Both the position numbers and the translations under genes were made by a program. A stretch of 11,915 nucleotides of DNA from the NCBI GenBank assembly GCA_030037405.1, contig JASHRK010000153.1, positions 1 through 11,915 on the forward strand. The letters are read 5' to 3'. Source of the stretch: Acidimicrobiales bacterium. Lineage in GTDB: Bacteria; Actinomycetota; Acidimicrobiia; Acidimicrobiales; Bog-793. Position 1 is the first letter of the stretch. Every line of letters begins with the position of its first letter. The notes under the pieces were generated by a model. It was not told the DNA's origin. It saw nothing but the letters and a program-made list of their open reading frames with translations, and ran no database searches. Below, piece after piece: positions 1-6,536 of the stretch.

Positions 1-182
1 GAACGGTTGGCGATGTCTTCGACCATGGAGGTGATGACGGGAGGGCTGAAGGGCACCCCGTAGACCTCCCCGAGCCCGGTCACGCCGCCGTCCGTCGTCG
101 CCCGCACGAAGACCCAGAAGGAGCCTCCCCATCCAGGCGGAGGCAGGCCCACGACTATCGTCTCGACCTCGACTATTCGCAT
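1..182 (-). CDS. Enolase-superfamily enzyme (mandelate racemase/muconate lactonizing type), N-terminal part only
   Basis: Only the first 60 codons are inside the window; the rest lies beyond its left edge. The protein begins MRIVEVETIVVGLPPPGWGG and continues with FVRATTDGGVTGLGEVYGVPF around residues 24-44. This is the N-terminal capping domain of the mandelate racemase/muconate lactonizing group, whose members are sugar-acid dehydratases, racemases or cycloisomerases. The catalytic barrel with its Mg ligands is not visible, so the reaction cannot be assigned; an acid-sugar dehydratase of galactonate-dehydratase type is one guess. The ATG is preceded by GAGG, which overlaps the TGA of the upstream alcohol dehydrogenase, with 7 nt to the start. 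Only 9 nt separate the genes, so this is probably the last visible member of the leftward operon that starts with the binding protein at 3482. Confidence 0.8.
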   Translation of the reverse strand, partial: MRIVEVETIVVGLPPPGWGGSFWVFVRATTDGGVTGLGEVYGVPFSPPVITSMVEDIANR

Positions 183-191
183 CCTTCGACC

Positions 192-1292
192 TCAGAAGAC
201 CACGACAGACCGGAGATGTGCGGCTGCCCGGGTGTCGGAGACGGCGTCGTCTATCTCGTCGAAGCCGTAACGGCGAGAGACGAGCTCGTCTAGCTTCAAC
301 TTCCCGCTCTTGTAGAGATCGGCGAGCCGCGGGATGTCCTCGTGCGGTCGGGAGGAACCCATCTTCGTGCCTATCAGCCGGAGGCTTCCGTCCGCGATGG
401 CGACTGGGTCGAGCGTCACCGTGCTACCGCTCGGCGGGATGCCGACGAGCACGAGCGTCCCGCCCCGGCGCAAGAGGTCGCAACCGGTCTCGACGAGGCG
501 GGGGACGCCGGCGGCGACGAAGACGTAGTCGGCGCCACGGCCGCCCGTGATATCTCTCACGGCTTCGGCTACCTCCTGCAAGCTGGCGTCGACGACGTCG
601 GTGGCGCCGAAGCGGCGGGCCACCTCTAGTTTCTCGGCTACGAGATCGACGGCGACGATCCGTCCGGCGCCCGCCAGTGCAGCCCCCTGGACGCAGTTGA
701 TCCCGACTCCGCCGACGCCGAGCACGGCGACCGTCGCTCCGGCCTCGACCGCCGCCGCGTTCGTAGCCGCCCCCACACCCGTGAGCACGCCGCAGGCAAG
801 CAGGCAGGCGACCTCGGGGGGTACCGACTTGGGCACCGCGACGACCTGGGAGGCGTCGACGAGGACGAGCTCGGCGAAGGCGGCCGTCCGCATGCCCTGG
901 TGGATCGGGCTCCCGCTGCCGCTCTCGATGACATCGTCGACCGGAGGCGGGAGGCCCTCGCAAAGCGTCGGCCGCCCCTGCCTGCATCGCTCGCAGCGAC
1001 CACACGCCCGGACCAGGGTGACGACGACGTCGTCGCCGGCTGAGAGGGCGTCCTCGGCGCCGGCGCCGACCTCCTCGACGACCCCGGCGGCCTCGTGCCC
1101 GTAGACGGCCGGGAGCACCCCGCCCCAGGCGCCGTCGATGTAGGCGACGTCGCTGTGGCAGATGGCGCACGCCTTCACGCGCACGAGCACCTCGCCTGGT
1201 CCTGGCCGGCGCAGAGAGACCTCCTCGAGCTCGAGGGGGGCGCCGAAGGAGTGGCAGACGGCGGCTCTGGCAGGGAGGCGATCCCCCGTCAC
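192..1292 (-). CDS. Zn-dependent alcohol dehydrogenase, MDR superfamily (ADH 1)
   Basis: A 366-residue medium-chain dehydrogenase/reductase that oxidises an alcohol or hemiacetal-like adduct with NAD(P). Catalytic zinc ligands are C45 (in CAICHSD), H66-E67 (GHEAAG) and C167 (CGVLTG). The structural zinc site is C97, C100, C103 and C111. The Rossmann loop GVGGVG lies at 192-197, and D216 ends the next strand, which favours NAD over NADP. The tail (IGTKMGSSRPHEDIPRL) resembles class III-like enzymes, the group that includes thiol-dependent formaldehyde dehydrogenases and NDMA-dependent alcohol dehydrogenases, but the substrate cannot be read from sequence. The GTG start is chosen because it overlaps the stop of the Fae homologue as GTGA, implying translational coupling. 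The open frame continues upstream to 1691, but that part is only antiparallel to fae in another frame and is not ADH-like. Confidence 0.93.
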   Translation of the reverse strand: MTGDRLPARAAVCHSFGAPLELEEVSLRRPGPGEVLVRVKACAICHSDVAYIDGAWGGVLPAVYGHEAAGVVEEVGAGAEDALSAGDDVVVTLVRACGRCERCRQGRPTLCEGLPPPVDDVIESGSGSPIHQGMRTAAFAELVLVDASQVVAVPKSVPPEVACLLACGVLTGVGAATNAAAVEAGATVAVLGVGGVGINCVQGAALAGAGRIVAVDLVAEKLEVARRFGATDVVDASLQEVAEAVRDITGGRGADYVFVAAGVPRLVETGCDLLRRGGTLVLVGIPPSGSTVTLDPVAIADGSLRLIGTKMGSSRPHEDIPRLADLYKSGKLKLDELVSRRYGFDEIDDAVSDTRAAAHLRSVVVF

Positions 1293-1783
1293 TTGGCCTC
1301 GAAGAACGGGTTCGAAGGGGACTTCGCTGCCGCCAGGAACTCGTCCAGGTCGGGCCCTCCGGACCTGCCGTTGCGGAGGGCTTCGTGGGTCGCGGCGGCG
1401 TTGTTCTCGTAGACCGCGCCGGCGTCGTCGGCAGCCGGGTTCACCCAGACCGCCGCGATGAGGAGGAGCTCGCCCACTCGCTCGCGCTCTACCGTCCCGT
1501 CCTCGACGGCTCGCCCCACGCCTTGGGCCACCCCCGCCTGAGCCGGGCCCCACGTCAAGTCGGCATGGGAGTCGTTCTCGATCATCGCCTTGTTGACAAA
1601 GAGCGTCGGCGGGCAGGCGGCGAGGGACCGGCGGGCGATGACGACGAAGGAGGCGTGCCCCGCCCGCGGCGTGGCGAGTGCCGTCACCCACGCCGTCCCC
1701 ACGGGCCCGTCGCGGGAGCCGAGCACCGTGTTGATGTGGGCGGCGTTTACCCCTGCGCCGGAGAATGACTCACCTATCTGCAC
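1289..1783 (-). CDS. fae: Formaldehyde-activating enzyme (Fae) homologue
   Basis: A 164-residue protein close to the usual Fae length of about 170. Fae condenses formaldehyde with tetrahydromethanopterin to give methylene-H4MPT in the cytoplasm of methylotrophs and methanogens. Recognised by an N-terminal segment with AAHINTVLGSRDGP (residues 14-27), a central PTLFVNKAMI segment, WGPAQAGVAQGVGRAVEDG, and the closing NPFFEAK. H16 falls at the conserved His near residue 17 of characterised Fae. Start: GTG with AGGAG 7 nt upstream; this ribosome site sits in a palindrome (see the entry at 1792-1805). The gene lies 67 bp after a solute-binding lipoprotein gene and overlaps ADH 1 by 4 nt, so it is part of a catabolic operon rather than a visible C1 gene cluster. 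Whether the host makes H4MPT is unknown from this window. Some Fae-like proteins occur without H4MPT genes, so another carrier or a scavenging role is possible. Family assignment is firm; the physiological role is inference. Confidence 0.88.
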   Translation of the reverse strand: MQIGESFSGAGVNAAHINTVLGSRDGPVGTAWVTALATPRAGHASFVVIARRSLAACPPTLFVNKAMIENDSHADLTWGPAQAGVAQGVGRAVEDGTVERERVGELLLIAAVWVNPAADDAGAVYENNAAATHEALRNGRSGGPDLDEFLAAAKSPSNPFFEAK

Positions 1784-1791
1784 GGACGATC

Positions 1792-1805
1792 TCCTCTCGA
1801 GAGGA
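1792..1805 (-). promoter_or_regulatory. Palindrome covering the ribosome-binding site of fae
   Basis: A perfect 14-bp palindrome (TCCTCTC/GAGAGGA) ends 8 nt before the GTG of the Fae homologue. In the mRNA (minus strand) the 3' arm carries the AGGA of the Shine-Dalgarno sequence and the 5' arm is complementary to it, so a 5-bp stem with a TCGA loop could hide the ribosome site. The repeat is seen directly; translational control is inference. A DNA-level operator role is also possible. Confidence 0.45.
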
Positions 1806-1824
1806 TCTCGCGGCCCCTTGTCCT

Positions 1825-1838
1825 CGCGCCGGGGCGCG
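1825..1838 (-). other. GC-rich intercistronic stem-loop after binding protein 1
   Basis: CGCGCC-GG-GGCGCG lies 12 nt beyond the stop of the binding-protein gene, within the 67-bp gap before fae. It has no following T-run on the minus strand, so it is not a classical intrinsic terminator. Stem-loops in this position often protect the mRNA of an abundant binding protein or partly attenuate downstream transcription. That role is inferred, and GC-rich chance pairing is an alternative. Confidence 0.35.
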
Positions 1839-1850
1839 GGGGACTGGAGC

Positions 1851-3482
1851 TCAGTCGATCCACATCGTGCCGAAACCGTAGTTCGACAGCGAGAGGCCTG
1901 TCCTGCAAGGGGCGAGACCGTGGATCTTGCTCCCGTAGCCGTCGATCACCGGCGGGAAGTAGGGGATGATGTAGCCACCGATCGAGTGGTCGATCTGCTG
2001 CATCTCGTGCACGATGTCCTTCCGCTTGGCGAGGTCGAGGGTCGTGATGGCCGCCGCGTAGAGCTTGTTGTACGCCGGGTCGTCCCAGTGGGTCTCGTTG
2101 AAGGGGGAGGAGGGGAGCGTCGCCTGCGCCACCTGGGGGAGGTAGTCGCTGTAGTACCAGTAGTCCTGCCCGAAGGCCCACTTCAGGTAGCTCGAGCCGT
2201 AGAAGTCGGTCACCGTGACGGTCTGGATGTTGATCTTCAGGTTCGCCCCGGCCGCCTGCTGGGCGAGCACCGTCGCCGCCTCCGTCGTCCCCTGGGCGAG
2301 AGGCGCCGTCGTGAGGGTGATGGAGTGTCCGTAGAGGCCGGCCTTCTTCAGGTAGAACTTCGCCTCGTCGTAGTCCTGCGTGCGCTGGGGGATGGCCGTG
2401 TCGTAGTCGGGGTCGTAGGGCGAGAAGATGTCGTTCCCGATCGTCCCGTGACCTGCGAAGACGAGCTTCAGCATCTCGGGCCGGTCGACGACGAGGCGGA
2501 GCGCCTTGCGCAGGTTGACGTCGTTGAAGGGCGGCAGGTCGACGCGCATCGTGAAGGGGGTGAAGCCTCCGGCGTCGGAGATCAGCACCTTCGCCCCGGA
2601 CGACTCGACGGCCGGGATGGAGGGGGCGGACAGGAGGTTGACGAGGTCTACCTGCCCGCCCGTGAGGGCGTTCACCTGGCTCGTCTCGTCGGAGTAGTCG
2701 GAGATCACGAGGCTGTCGACGTAGGGCAGCCCGGACTGCCAGTAGTTCTCGTTGCGAAGGAAGGTGCTCTGCACTCCCGGGGCGAACTTCTCGTACTTGA
2801 ACGGGCCGGTGCCGACGGGCTTCTTCGGGTCGTAACCGACGGGCAGGATGCTCAGGTAGTAGTAGTAGCCGACGATGGCTTCGATGAAGGTGGCATACGG
2901 ACTGTGACAGGGCAAGAGGACGGTGTGGCTGTCGAGCGCCCTCATGTTGGCGGTGTCGCAGAGGGCGATGGACGATGCGGCCGGCAGCGGGTCCTTCGGG
3001 TTGGCCACCCTCTGCAGGCTGTAGATGACGTCCTCGGCCGTGAGCGGCTTGCCGTTGTGGAACTCGACTCCCTTGCGGATGTGGATCGTCCACTCCGTCG
3101 CGTCCGAGTTGGGCGTGATCGACTCGGCGAGCTCGTAGACCGGTTGAGCCTGGTCGTCGAAGGAGACGAGGGCGTTGTAGAGCGAGCGGATACGGGCGAA
3201 GTCGACGTTGTTCACCCCCTGCTGGCCGTCCAGGGTGTCGGAGGAGTCGCCGCCCGTGAGGGCGGCCGTGAGAGTCCCCCCGCGGCGCGGCTTCGTGGCG
3301 CTCGTGGAAGTGCTCGTCGTCTTCGGCGACGAAGAGGGCGATCCGCAGGCGGCGAGCGCTCCCCCTGCCCCGACGAGGAGGGCGGCGCCCGCCCCCGCAC
3401 GGAGAAACTCCCTCCTCGTGAGACCGGCCCCCCCGCTCTGCTCGAGGTCGCCGTATCCTCGCGCGTCATGTCTGTTGCTCAT
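1851..3482 (-). CDS. ABC transporter solute-binding lipoprotein, family 5 (SBP_bac_5), Tat-exported (binding protein 1)
   Basis: A 543-residue extracellular binding protein of the oligopeptide/nickel/opine family. Residues 21-46 form a Tat lipoprotein signal: twin arginine R23-R24 in LTRREFL, a hydrophobic stretch, then lipobox LAAC with C46 as the lipidated cysteine. A Ser/Thr-rich linker follows (about 47-63). The SBP_bac_5 signature VEFHNGKPLTAEDV is at 139-152, followed by the family motif PVGTGPFKYEKF. The start is ATG with GGAGG 6 nt upstream. It is the first gene of the leftward operon and is divergent from ADH 2. No permease or ATPase is present, so the channel must be outside the window or shared. 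The ligand cannot be told; the family binds peptides, opines, glycosides and metals. It is clearly paralogous to the binding protein at 8954-10579, with long identical blocks such as DYSDETSQVNAL and VNLLSAPSI. Confidence 0.95.
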   Translation of the reverse strand: MSNRHDARGYGDLEQSGGAGLTRREFLRAGAGAALLVGAGGALAACGSPSSSPKTTSTSTSATKPRRGGTLTAALTGGDSSDTLDGQQGVNNVDFARIRSLYNALVSFDDQAQPVYELAESITPNSDATEWTIHIRKGVEFHNGKPLTAEDVIYSLQRVANPKDPLPAASSIALCDTANMRALDSHTVLLPCHSPYATFIEAIVGYYYYLSILPVGYDPKKPVGTGPFKYEKFAPGVQSTFLRNENYWQSGLPYVDSLVISDYSDETSQVNALTGGQVDLVNLLSAPSIPAVESSGAKVLISDAGGFTPFTMRVDLPPFNDVNLRKALRLVVDRPEMLKLVFAGHGTIGNDIFSPYDPDYDTAIPQRTQDYDEAKFYLKKAGLYGHSITLTTAPLAQGTTEAATVLAQQAAGANLKINIQTVTVTDFYGSSYLKWAFGQDYWYYSDYLPQVAQATLPSSPFNETHWDDPAYNKLYAAAITTLDLAKRKDIVHEMQQIDHSIGGYIIPYFPPVIDGYGSKIHGLAPCRTGLSLSNYGFGTMWID

Positions 3483-3613
3483 TTCGAACCTCCGATCAAG
3501 CCCCCTGAACAGATCACCTGCGCCGAGGCCCCATCGTGGGCGGCAGGCGATTCTCTTGCCGTGTGCGTAAGAATTATCGCAATTCAGTACGTGATCGGAA
3601 AAGGTTAATCGTG
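3483..3613. promoter_or_regulatory. Divergent intergenic region, binding protein 1 / ADH 2
   Basis: 131 bp between two divergent starts, with an A+T-rich island at about 3564-3605 standing out from GC-rich surroundings. The island must carry both promoters. On the minus strand GATAAT (3578-3573) is a 5/6 match to a -10 element. No convincing -35 element is visible for either direction. The nearest ribosome sites are GGAGG for binding protein 1 and GGAAAAGG (3597-3604) for ADH 2. An inverted repeat lies at the centre (separate entry). Confidence 0.6.
3564..3593. promoter_or_regulatory. Candidate operator, TGCGTA-N18-TACGTG
   Basis: CGTA at 3566-3569 and TACG at 3588-3591 are mirror half-sites separated by exactly 18 nt. 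Nested within is a second inverted repeat, GAATT (3571-3575) and AATTC (3581-3585), nearly co-centred. The outer half-sites and the 18-nt gap match the perfect repeat in front of the Lrp-type regulator (7666-7701). The repeat also overlaps the minus-strand GATAAT, so a bound protein would affect transcription of binding protein 1 and probably ADH 2. The match is short, so it needs more instances to be convincing. Confidence 0.45.
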
Positions 3614-4738
3614 ATGACTGATGGAATCAATATCAGGGCGGCGGTGCTCTTCGCGCCGGACCAGGCGCTTCGCGTCGTCGACGTCGCTCTCGCGCCACCC
3701 GGTCCGGGCGAGGTGAGGGTGCGGCTGGCGGCCTCGGGCATCTGCGCGAGCGATTGGCACACGATGACCGGCGCCATCCCGTCGCCGACACCGAGCGTGC
3801 TCGGCCACGAGGGGGCCGGCGTCGTCGAGGCGATCGGGGAGGGCGTTACGAGCGTCAAGCCGGGCGGTCATGTCGTGCTCTCGTGGGTGCCGAGCTGCGG
3901 TCGTTGCCGCTACTGCGAGTCGGGGCGGCCCAACCTCTGCTCGGTGGCGGCACCGGCCCTCCTCGCGGGCACCCTCGTGTCGGGCGCCCGGCGGTTGTCG
4001 TACGAGGGCGAGGCGCTGTACCACTACTCGTTTCTTTCGACCTTTGCCGAGGCCGTCGTCGTCGACGAGGCGAGCTGCATCCCGATCCGAGACGACGTCC
4101 CTCTCTCTGTCGCCGCCCTCGTCGGCTGCGCAGTCATGACCGGTTTCGGCGCAGTCGTGAACCGTGCCCGCCTGGAGCCCGGAGCGACGGCGGTCGTCTT
4201 CGGCGCCGGCGGGGTCGGGTTGAGCGCCGTGATGGCGGCCCGGCTCTCGGGGGCGCGCCACGTCGTCGCCGTCGACCCCCTCGCCTCCAAGCGCGAGCTC
4301 GCCCTCGAGGTGGGAGCGAGCCATGCCGCCGATCCGTCGGGCGGTGGCGTCCGTGCTCTCGTCGCCGACCTCACGGCTGGCGACGGTGCCGACGTCGTCA
4401 TCGAGTCGGCCGGGCGGACCGAGCTCGTCGCCGAAGCCTTCGAGGTGGCGCGCCGGGGCGGGACGATCGTCTGCGTAGGCATCCCGGCCGCCGACGCCAC
4501 CGTCGTGCTCCCAGGCCCGGCGCTCGTGCGCCACGAGAAGATCGTGACGGGCAGCCTCTACGGCTCGTGCCGTGCCAGAACCGACATGCCCCGGGTCCTC
4601 GACCTCTACGCCGACGGCCGCCTTCCCCTCGACCGCCTCGTGACTCGCACCTACGAGCTCGACGAGATCAACTCCGGTTTCGAGGACATGGTGGCGGGCA
4701 AGCTGGCACGAGGGGTCGTCACCCTCACCGGCTCATAG
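3614..4738 (+). CDS. Zn-dependent alcohol dehydrogenase, MDR superfamily (ADH 2)
   Basis: A 374-residue NAD(P)-dependent dehydrogenase. Catalytic zinc ligands are C44 (GICASDWH), H65-E66 (GHEGAG) and C172 (VGCAVMTG). Structural zinc cysteines are 95, 98, 101 and 109. The dinucleotide loop GAGGVG is at 197-202, with D221 for the ribose of NAD. The segment LYGSCRARTDMPRVLDLY near the end is characteristic of class III/NDMA-type zinc alcohol dehydrogenases. It resembles ADH 1 in architecture and tail sequence and is probably a distant paralogue. ATG 3614 is preferred (GGAAAAGG 9 nt upstream); GTG 3611 is an alternative. The open frame back to 3536 is intergenic. It is transcribed alone, divergent from binding protein 1, and its end overlaps the end of ADH 3 by 6 nt, leaving no room for a separate terminator. 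The substrate is unknown; an alcohol or thiol-aldehyde adduct from the same pathway is likely. Confidence 0.92.
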   Translation: MTDGINIRAAVLFAPDQALRVVDVALAPPGPGEVRVRLAASGICASDWHTMTGAIPSPTPSVLGHEGAGVVEAIGEGVTSVKPGGHVVLSWVPSCGRCRYCESGRPNLCSVAAPALLAGTLVSGARRLSYEGEALYHYSFLSTFAEAVVVDEASCIPIRDDVPLSVAALVGCAVMTGFGAVVNRARLEPGATAVVFGAGGVGLSAVMAARLSGARHVVAVDPLASKRELALEVGASHAADPSGGGVRALVADLTAGDGADVVIESAGRTELVAEAFEVARRGGTIVCVGIPAADATVVLPGPALVRHEKIVTGSLYGSCRARTDMPRVLDLYADGRLPLDRLVTRTYELDEINSGFEDMVAGKLARGVVTLTGS

Positions 4739-5764
4739 GCTCGGGACGAGGACGGCGCGCCCGGTGAGCGTGCCGGCGTCGAGGTCGGCGAAGGCCTTGG
4801 CGTAATCCGAGAAGGGGTAGAGGTTCGTGTGCAGCCGGACGAGGCCGCGGGCGGCGAGCGCCATCAGCTCGACGAGGTCGCCGTAGCTGCCGACGAGGTT
4901 GCCGACGAAGTTGATCTCGTTGCTTATGACGTCGATCGTCGGGATGTCGATGCTCCCGCCGTACCCGATCACGTAGTAGCTGCCCGCCCGTGCCAGCATG
5001 GCGATGCCGGAGGCCACGGCAGTGCCCTCGCCGACGAAGTCGAGGACGGCCTCGGCGCCGCGCCCGCCTGTCCGCTCGCGCACGGCGGCCGCCTCTTCGC
5101 CGTCGGCTCTCACCGTGGCATCGGCGCCAAGCTCCGCCGCGAGGGCGAGGGCTGCCTCTGAACGGTCGACGACGACGATCTCGGCGGCCGTCAGCGCTCG
5201 GAGGGCCTGCACGCCGATGTGGCCGAGACCGCCCGCTCCTATGACGGCGACGGTGTTGTGGGGATGGAGGTGGGTAGCCGCCTTGCGGGCGGCGTGGTAC
5301 GCCGTGAGCCCGGCGTCCGCCAGGGCGGCGACGTCGGCGGGGGCGAGCTCGGGATCGAGCCTGACGGCGCTGCGAAAGCTCGTCCGCAGGTACTCGGCCA
5401 TGCCGCCGTCGGCGTTGATGCCCGGGAAGTACGAGCTCGTGCAGTGGACGTCGTCGCCGGCCCGGCAGGCGCCGCAGGCGCCGCAGGTGGCGAGAGGATG
5501 GAGGATGACGCTGTCGCCGGGGGCGATCGTCGTCACGGCGGAGCCGACCTCCACGACGGCGCCGGCGTTCTCGTGCCCGAGCACGTAGGGGAGGCGGACG
5601 CCTGACTTCTCCCGCCACTGGCCTTCGAGGATGTGGAGGTCGGTCCGGCAGACGCCGGCGCCGCCGATCCTCACGACGATGTCGTGGGGAGAGTGGATGC
5701 CCGGCTCGGGAAGGTCGTCGAGGGAGGGGTCCTCTCCGTAGCCGTGGACTCTTACCGCCTTCAA
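4733..5764 (-). CDS. Zn-dependent alcohol dehydrogenase, NAD-linked, second subfamily (ADH 3)
   Basis: A 343-residue medium-chain dehydrogenase of the shorter type (about 340-350 aa). Zinc ligands are C39 (GVCRTDLH) and H64-E65 (GHENAG). In place of the usual third catalytic Cys there is an Asp in ADAGLTAYHA, as in actinobacterial and archaeal alcohol/sugar dehydrogenases of this branch. Structural zinc cysteines are 94, 97, 100 and 108. The NAD loop GAGGLG is near 177-182. It differs clearly from ADH 1 and ADH 2. The start is a TTG giving MKAVRVHGYG, the normal N-terminus for this family; its ribosome site GAGG overlaps the stop codon of the upstream SDR gene, with a 7-nt gap between genes. 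It is the last gene of the Rieske-SDR-ADH operon. It probably oxidises an alcohol produced in the same pathway, but the substrate cannot be named. Confidence 0.92.
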   Translation of the reverse strand: MKAVRVHGYGEDPSLDDLPEPGIHSPHDIVVRIGGAGVCRTDLHILEGQWREKSGVRLPYVLGHENAGAVVEVGSAVTTIAPGDSVILHPLATCGACGACRAGDDVHCTSSYFPGINADGGMAEYLRTSFRSAVRLDPELAPADVAALADAGLTAYHAARKAATHLHPHNTVAVIGAGGLGHIGVQALRALTAAEIVVVDRSEAALALAAELGADATVRADGEEAAAVRERTGGRGAEAVLDFVGEGTAVASGIAMLARAGSYYVIGYGGSIDIPTIDVISNEINFVGNLVGSYGDLVELMALAARGLVRLHTNLYPFSDYAKAFADLDAGTLTGRAVLVPSL

Positions 5765-5771
5765 CTCTGCC

Positions 5772-6536
5772 TCACATCCCCTCGAGGACCGGGAGCCCGG
5801 CGGCGAGGAAGCCGCCGTCGACGTAGAGCGCCTGCCCCGTCACCCACGAGGCGCTCTCGGCGAAGAAACAGACCGCCTCCGCGATGTCGGCCGGCTTCCC
5901 GAAACGCCCGAGCGGGGTACGGGCGAGCTCGTGGGAGGCGATGGGCCCGTTCCCGAGGTAGTCGGCGCCCATCGCCGTCTCGACTGTTCCCGGGCCGACG
6001 CCGTTCACCGTGATGTTGTGGCGGGCGAGCTCGATGGCGAGGACGCGGGTGAGGAGGAGGGCGGCGCCCTTCGAGGCGCAGTAGGCGCTCTCGTAGGCGA
6101 AGCCCTGGTAGGAGGCGGTCGAGAGGATGTTGACGATGCGGCCGCCTCCCGCCGGGACCATCCGCCGGGCCGCCTGCTGGCAGGCGAGGAACATCCCCCG
6201 GACGTTGACGGCCATGACCTTGTCGAAGGTCTCGACCGTCGTAGCAAGAAACGGCTCGTCGGCGAAGATGCCCGCCGCGTTCACGAGCACGTAGGGAGTG
6301 CCGAGCTCTTTCTCGATGGCCGCGAGAGCCGCTTCGACGCTCTCCTCCTCACAGAGGTCGGTCTCGTAGTGCTTGCCCTCCGCACCCGTGGCGGAGAGGA
6401 GCTGCAGCGTCTCGTCACCTCCGAGACGGTCGAGGACGGCGACGCGGGCGCCCGCTTCTCCCAGCCTGAGGGCGATCCCCCGCCCGATCCCCCGGCTCGC
6501 CCCCGTCACGACGGCGACACGCCCGTCGAGGGTCAC
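5772..6536 (-). CDS. Short-chain dehydrogenase/reductase (classical SDR)
   Basis: A 254-residue cytosolic NAD(P)-dependent oxidoreductase of normal classical-SDR length. The cofactor motif TGASRGIG is at 11-18. D36 at the end of the second strand favours NAD. NAAG is at 86-89, and the catalytic tetrad is N111, S139, Y152 and K156 (YCASK). The C-terminal motif ITVNGVGPGTVETAMG and the closing YVDGG are typical of the FabG-like group, but the neighbours indicate catabolism rather than fatty-acid synthesis. The GTG start overlaps the stop of the Rieske gene as GTGA, so the two are translationally coupled; the open frame further upstream is a shadow of the Rieske gene. It probably oxidises a hydroxylated product of the oxygenase or a later alcohol. 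Confidence 0.93.
   Translation of the reverse strand: MTLDGRVAVVTGASRGIGRGIALRLGEAGARVAVLDRLGGDETLQLLSATGAEGKHYETDLCEEESVEAALAAIEKELGTPYVLVNAAGIFADEPFLATTVETFDKVMAVNVRGMFLACQQAARRMVPAGGGRIVNILSTASYQGFAYESAYCASKGAALLLTRVLAIELARHNITVNGVGPGTVETAMGADYLGNGPIASHELARTPLGRFGKPADIAEAVCFFAESASWVTGQALYVDGGFLAAGLPVLEGM

Noticed and set aside
1293..1691. N-terminal extension of ADH 1
   Set aside because: The extension is antiparallel-frame sequence of fae, Arg-rich and unlike any dehydrogenase; the GTG at 1292 fits the family N-terminus.
1590..3608. A 672-codon open frame on the plus strand opposite binding protein 1 and part of fae
   Set aside because: It is antisense to well-supported genes, rich in Arg/Val/Gly/Asp repeats from third-position GC bias, and has no recognisable domain.
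4700..4780. A terminator between ADH 2 and ADH 3
   Set aside because: The two coding ends overlap by 6 bp and no hairpin with a T-run is visible there.
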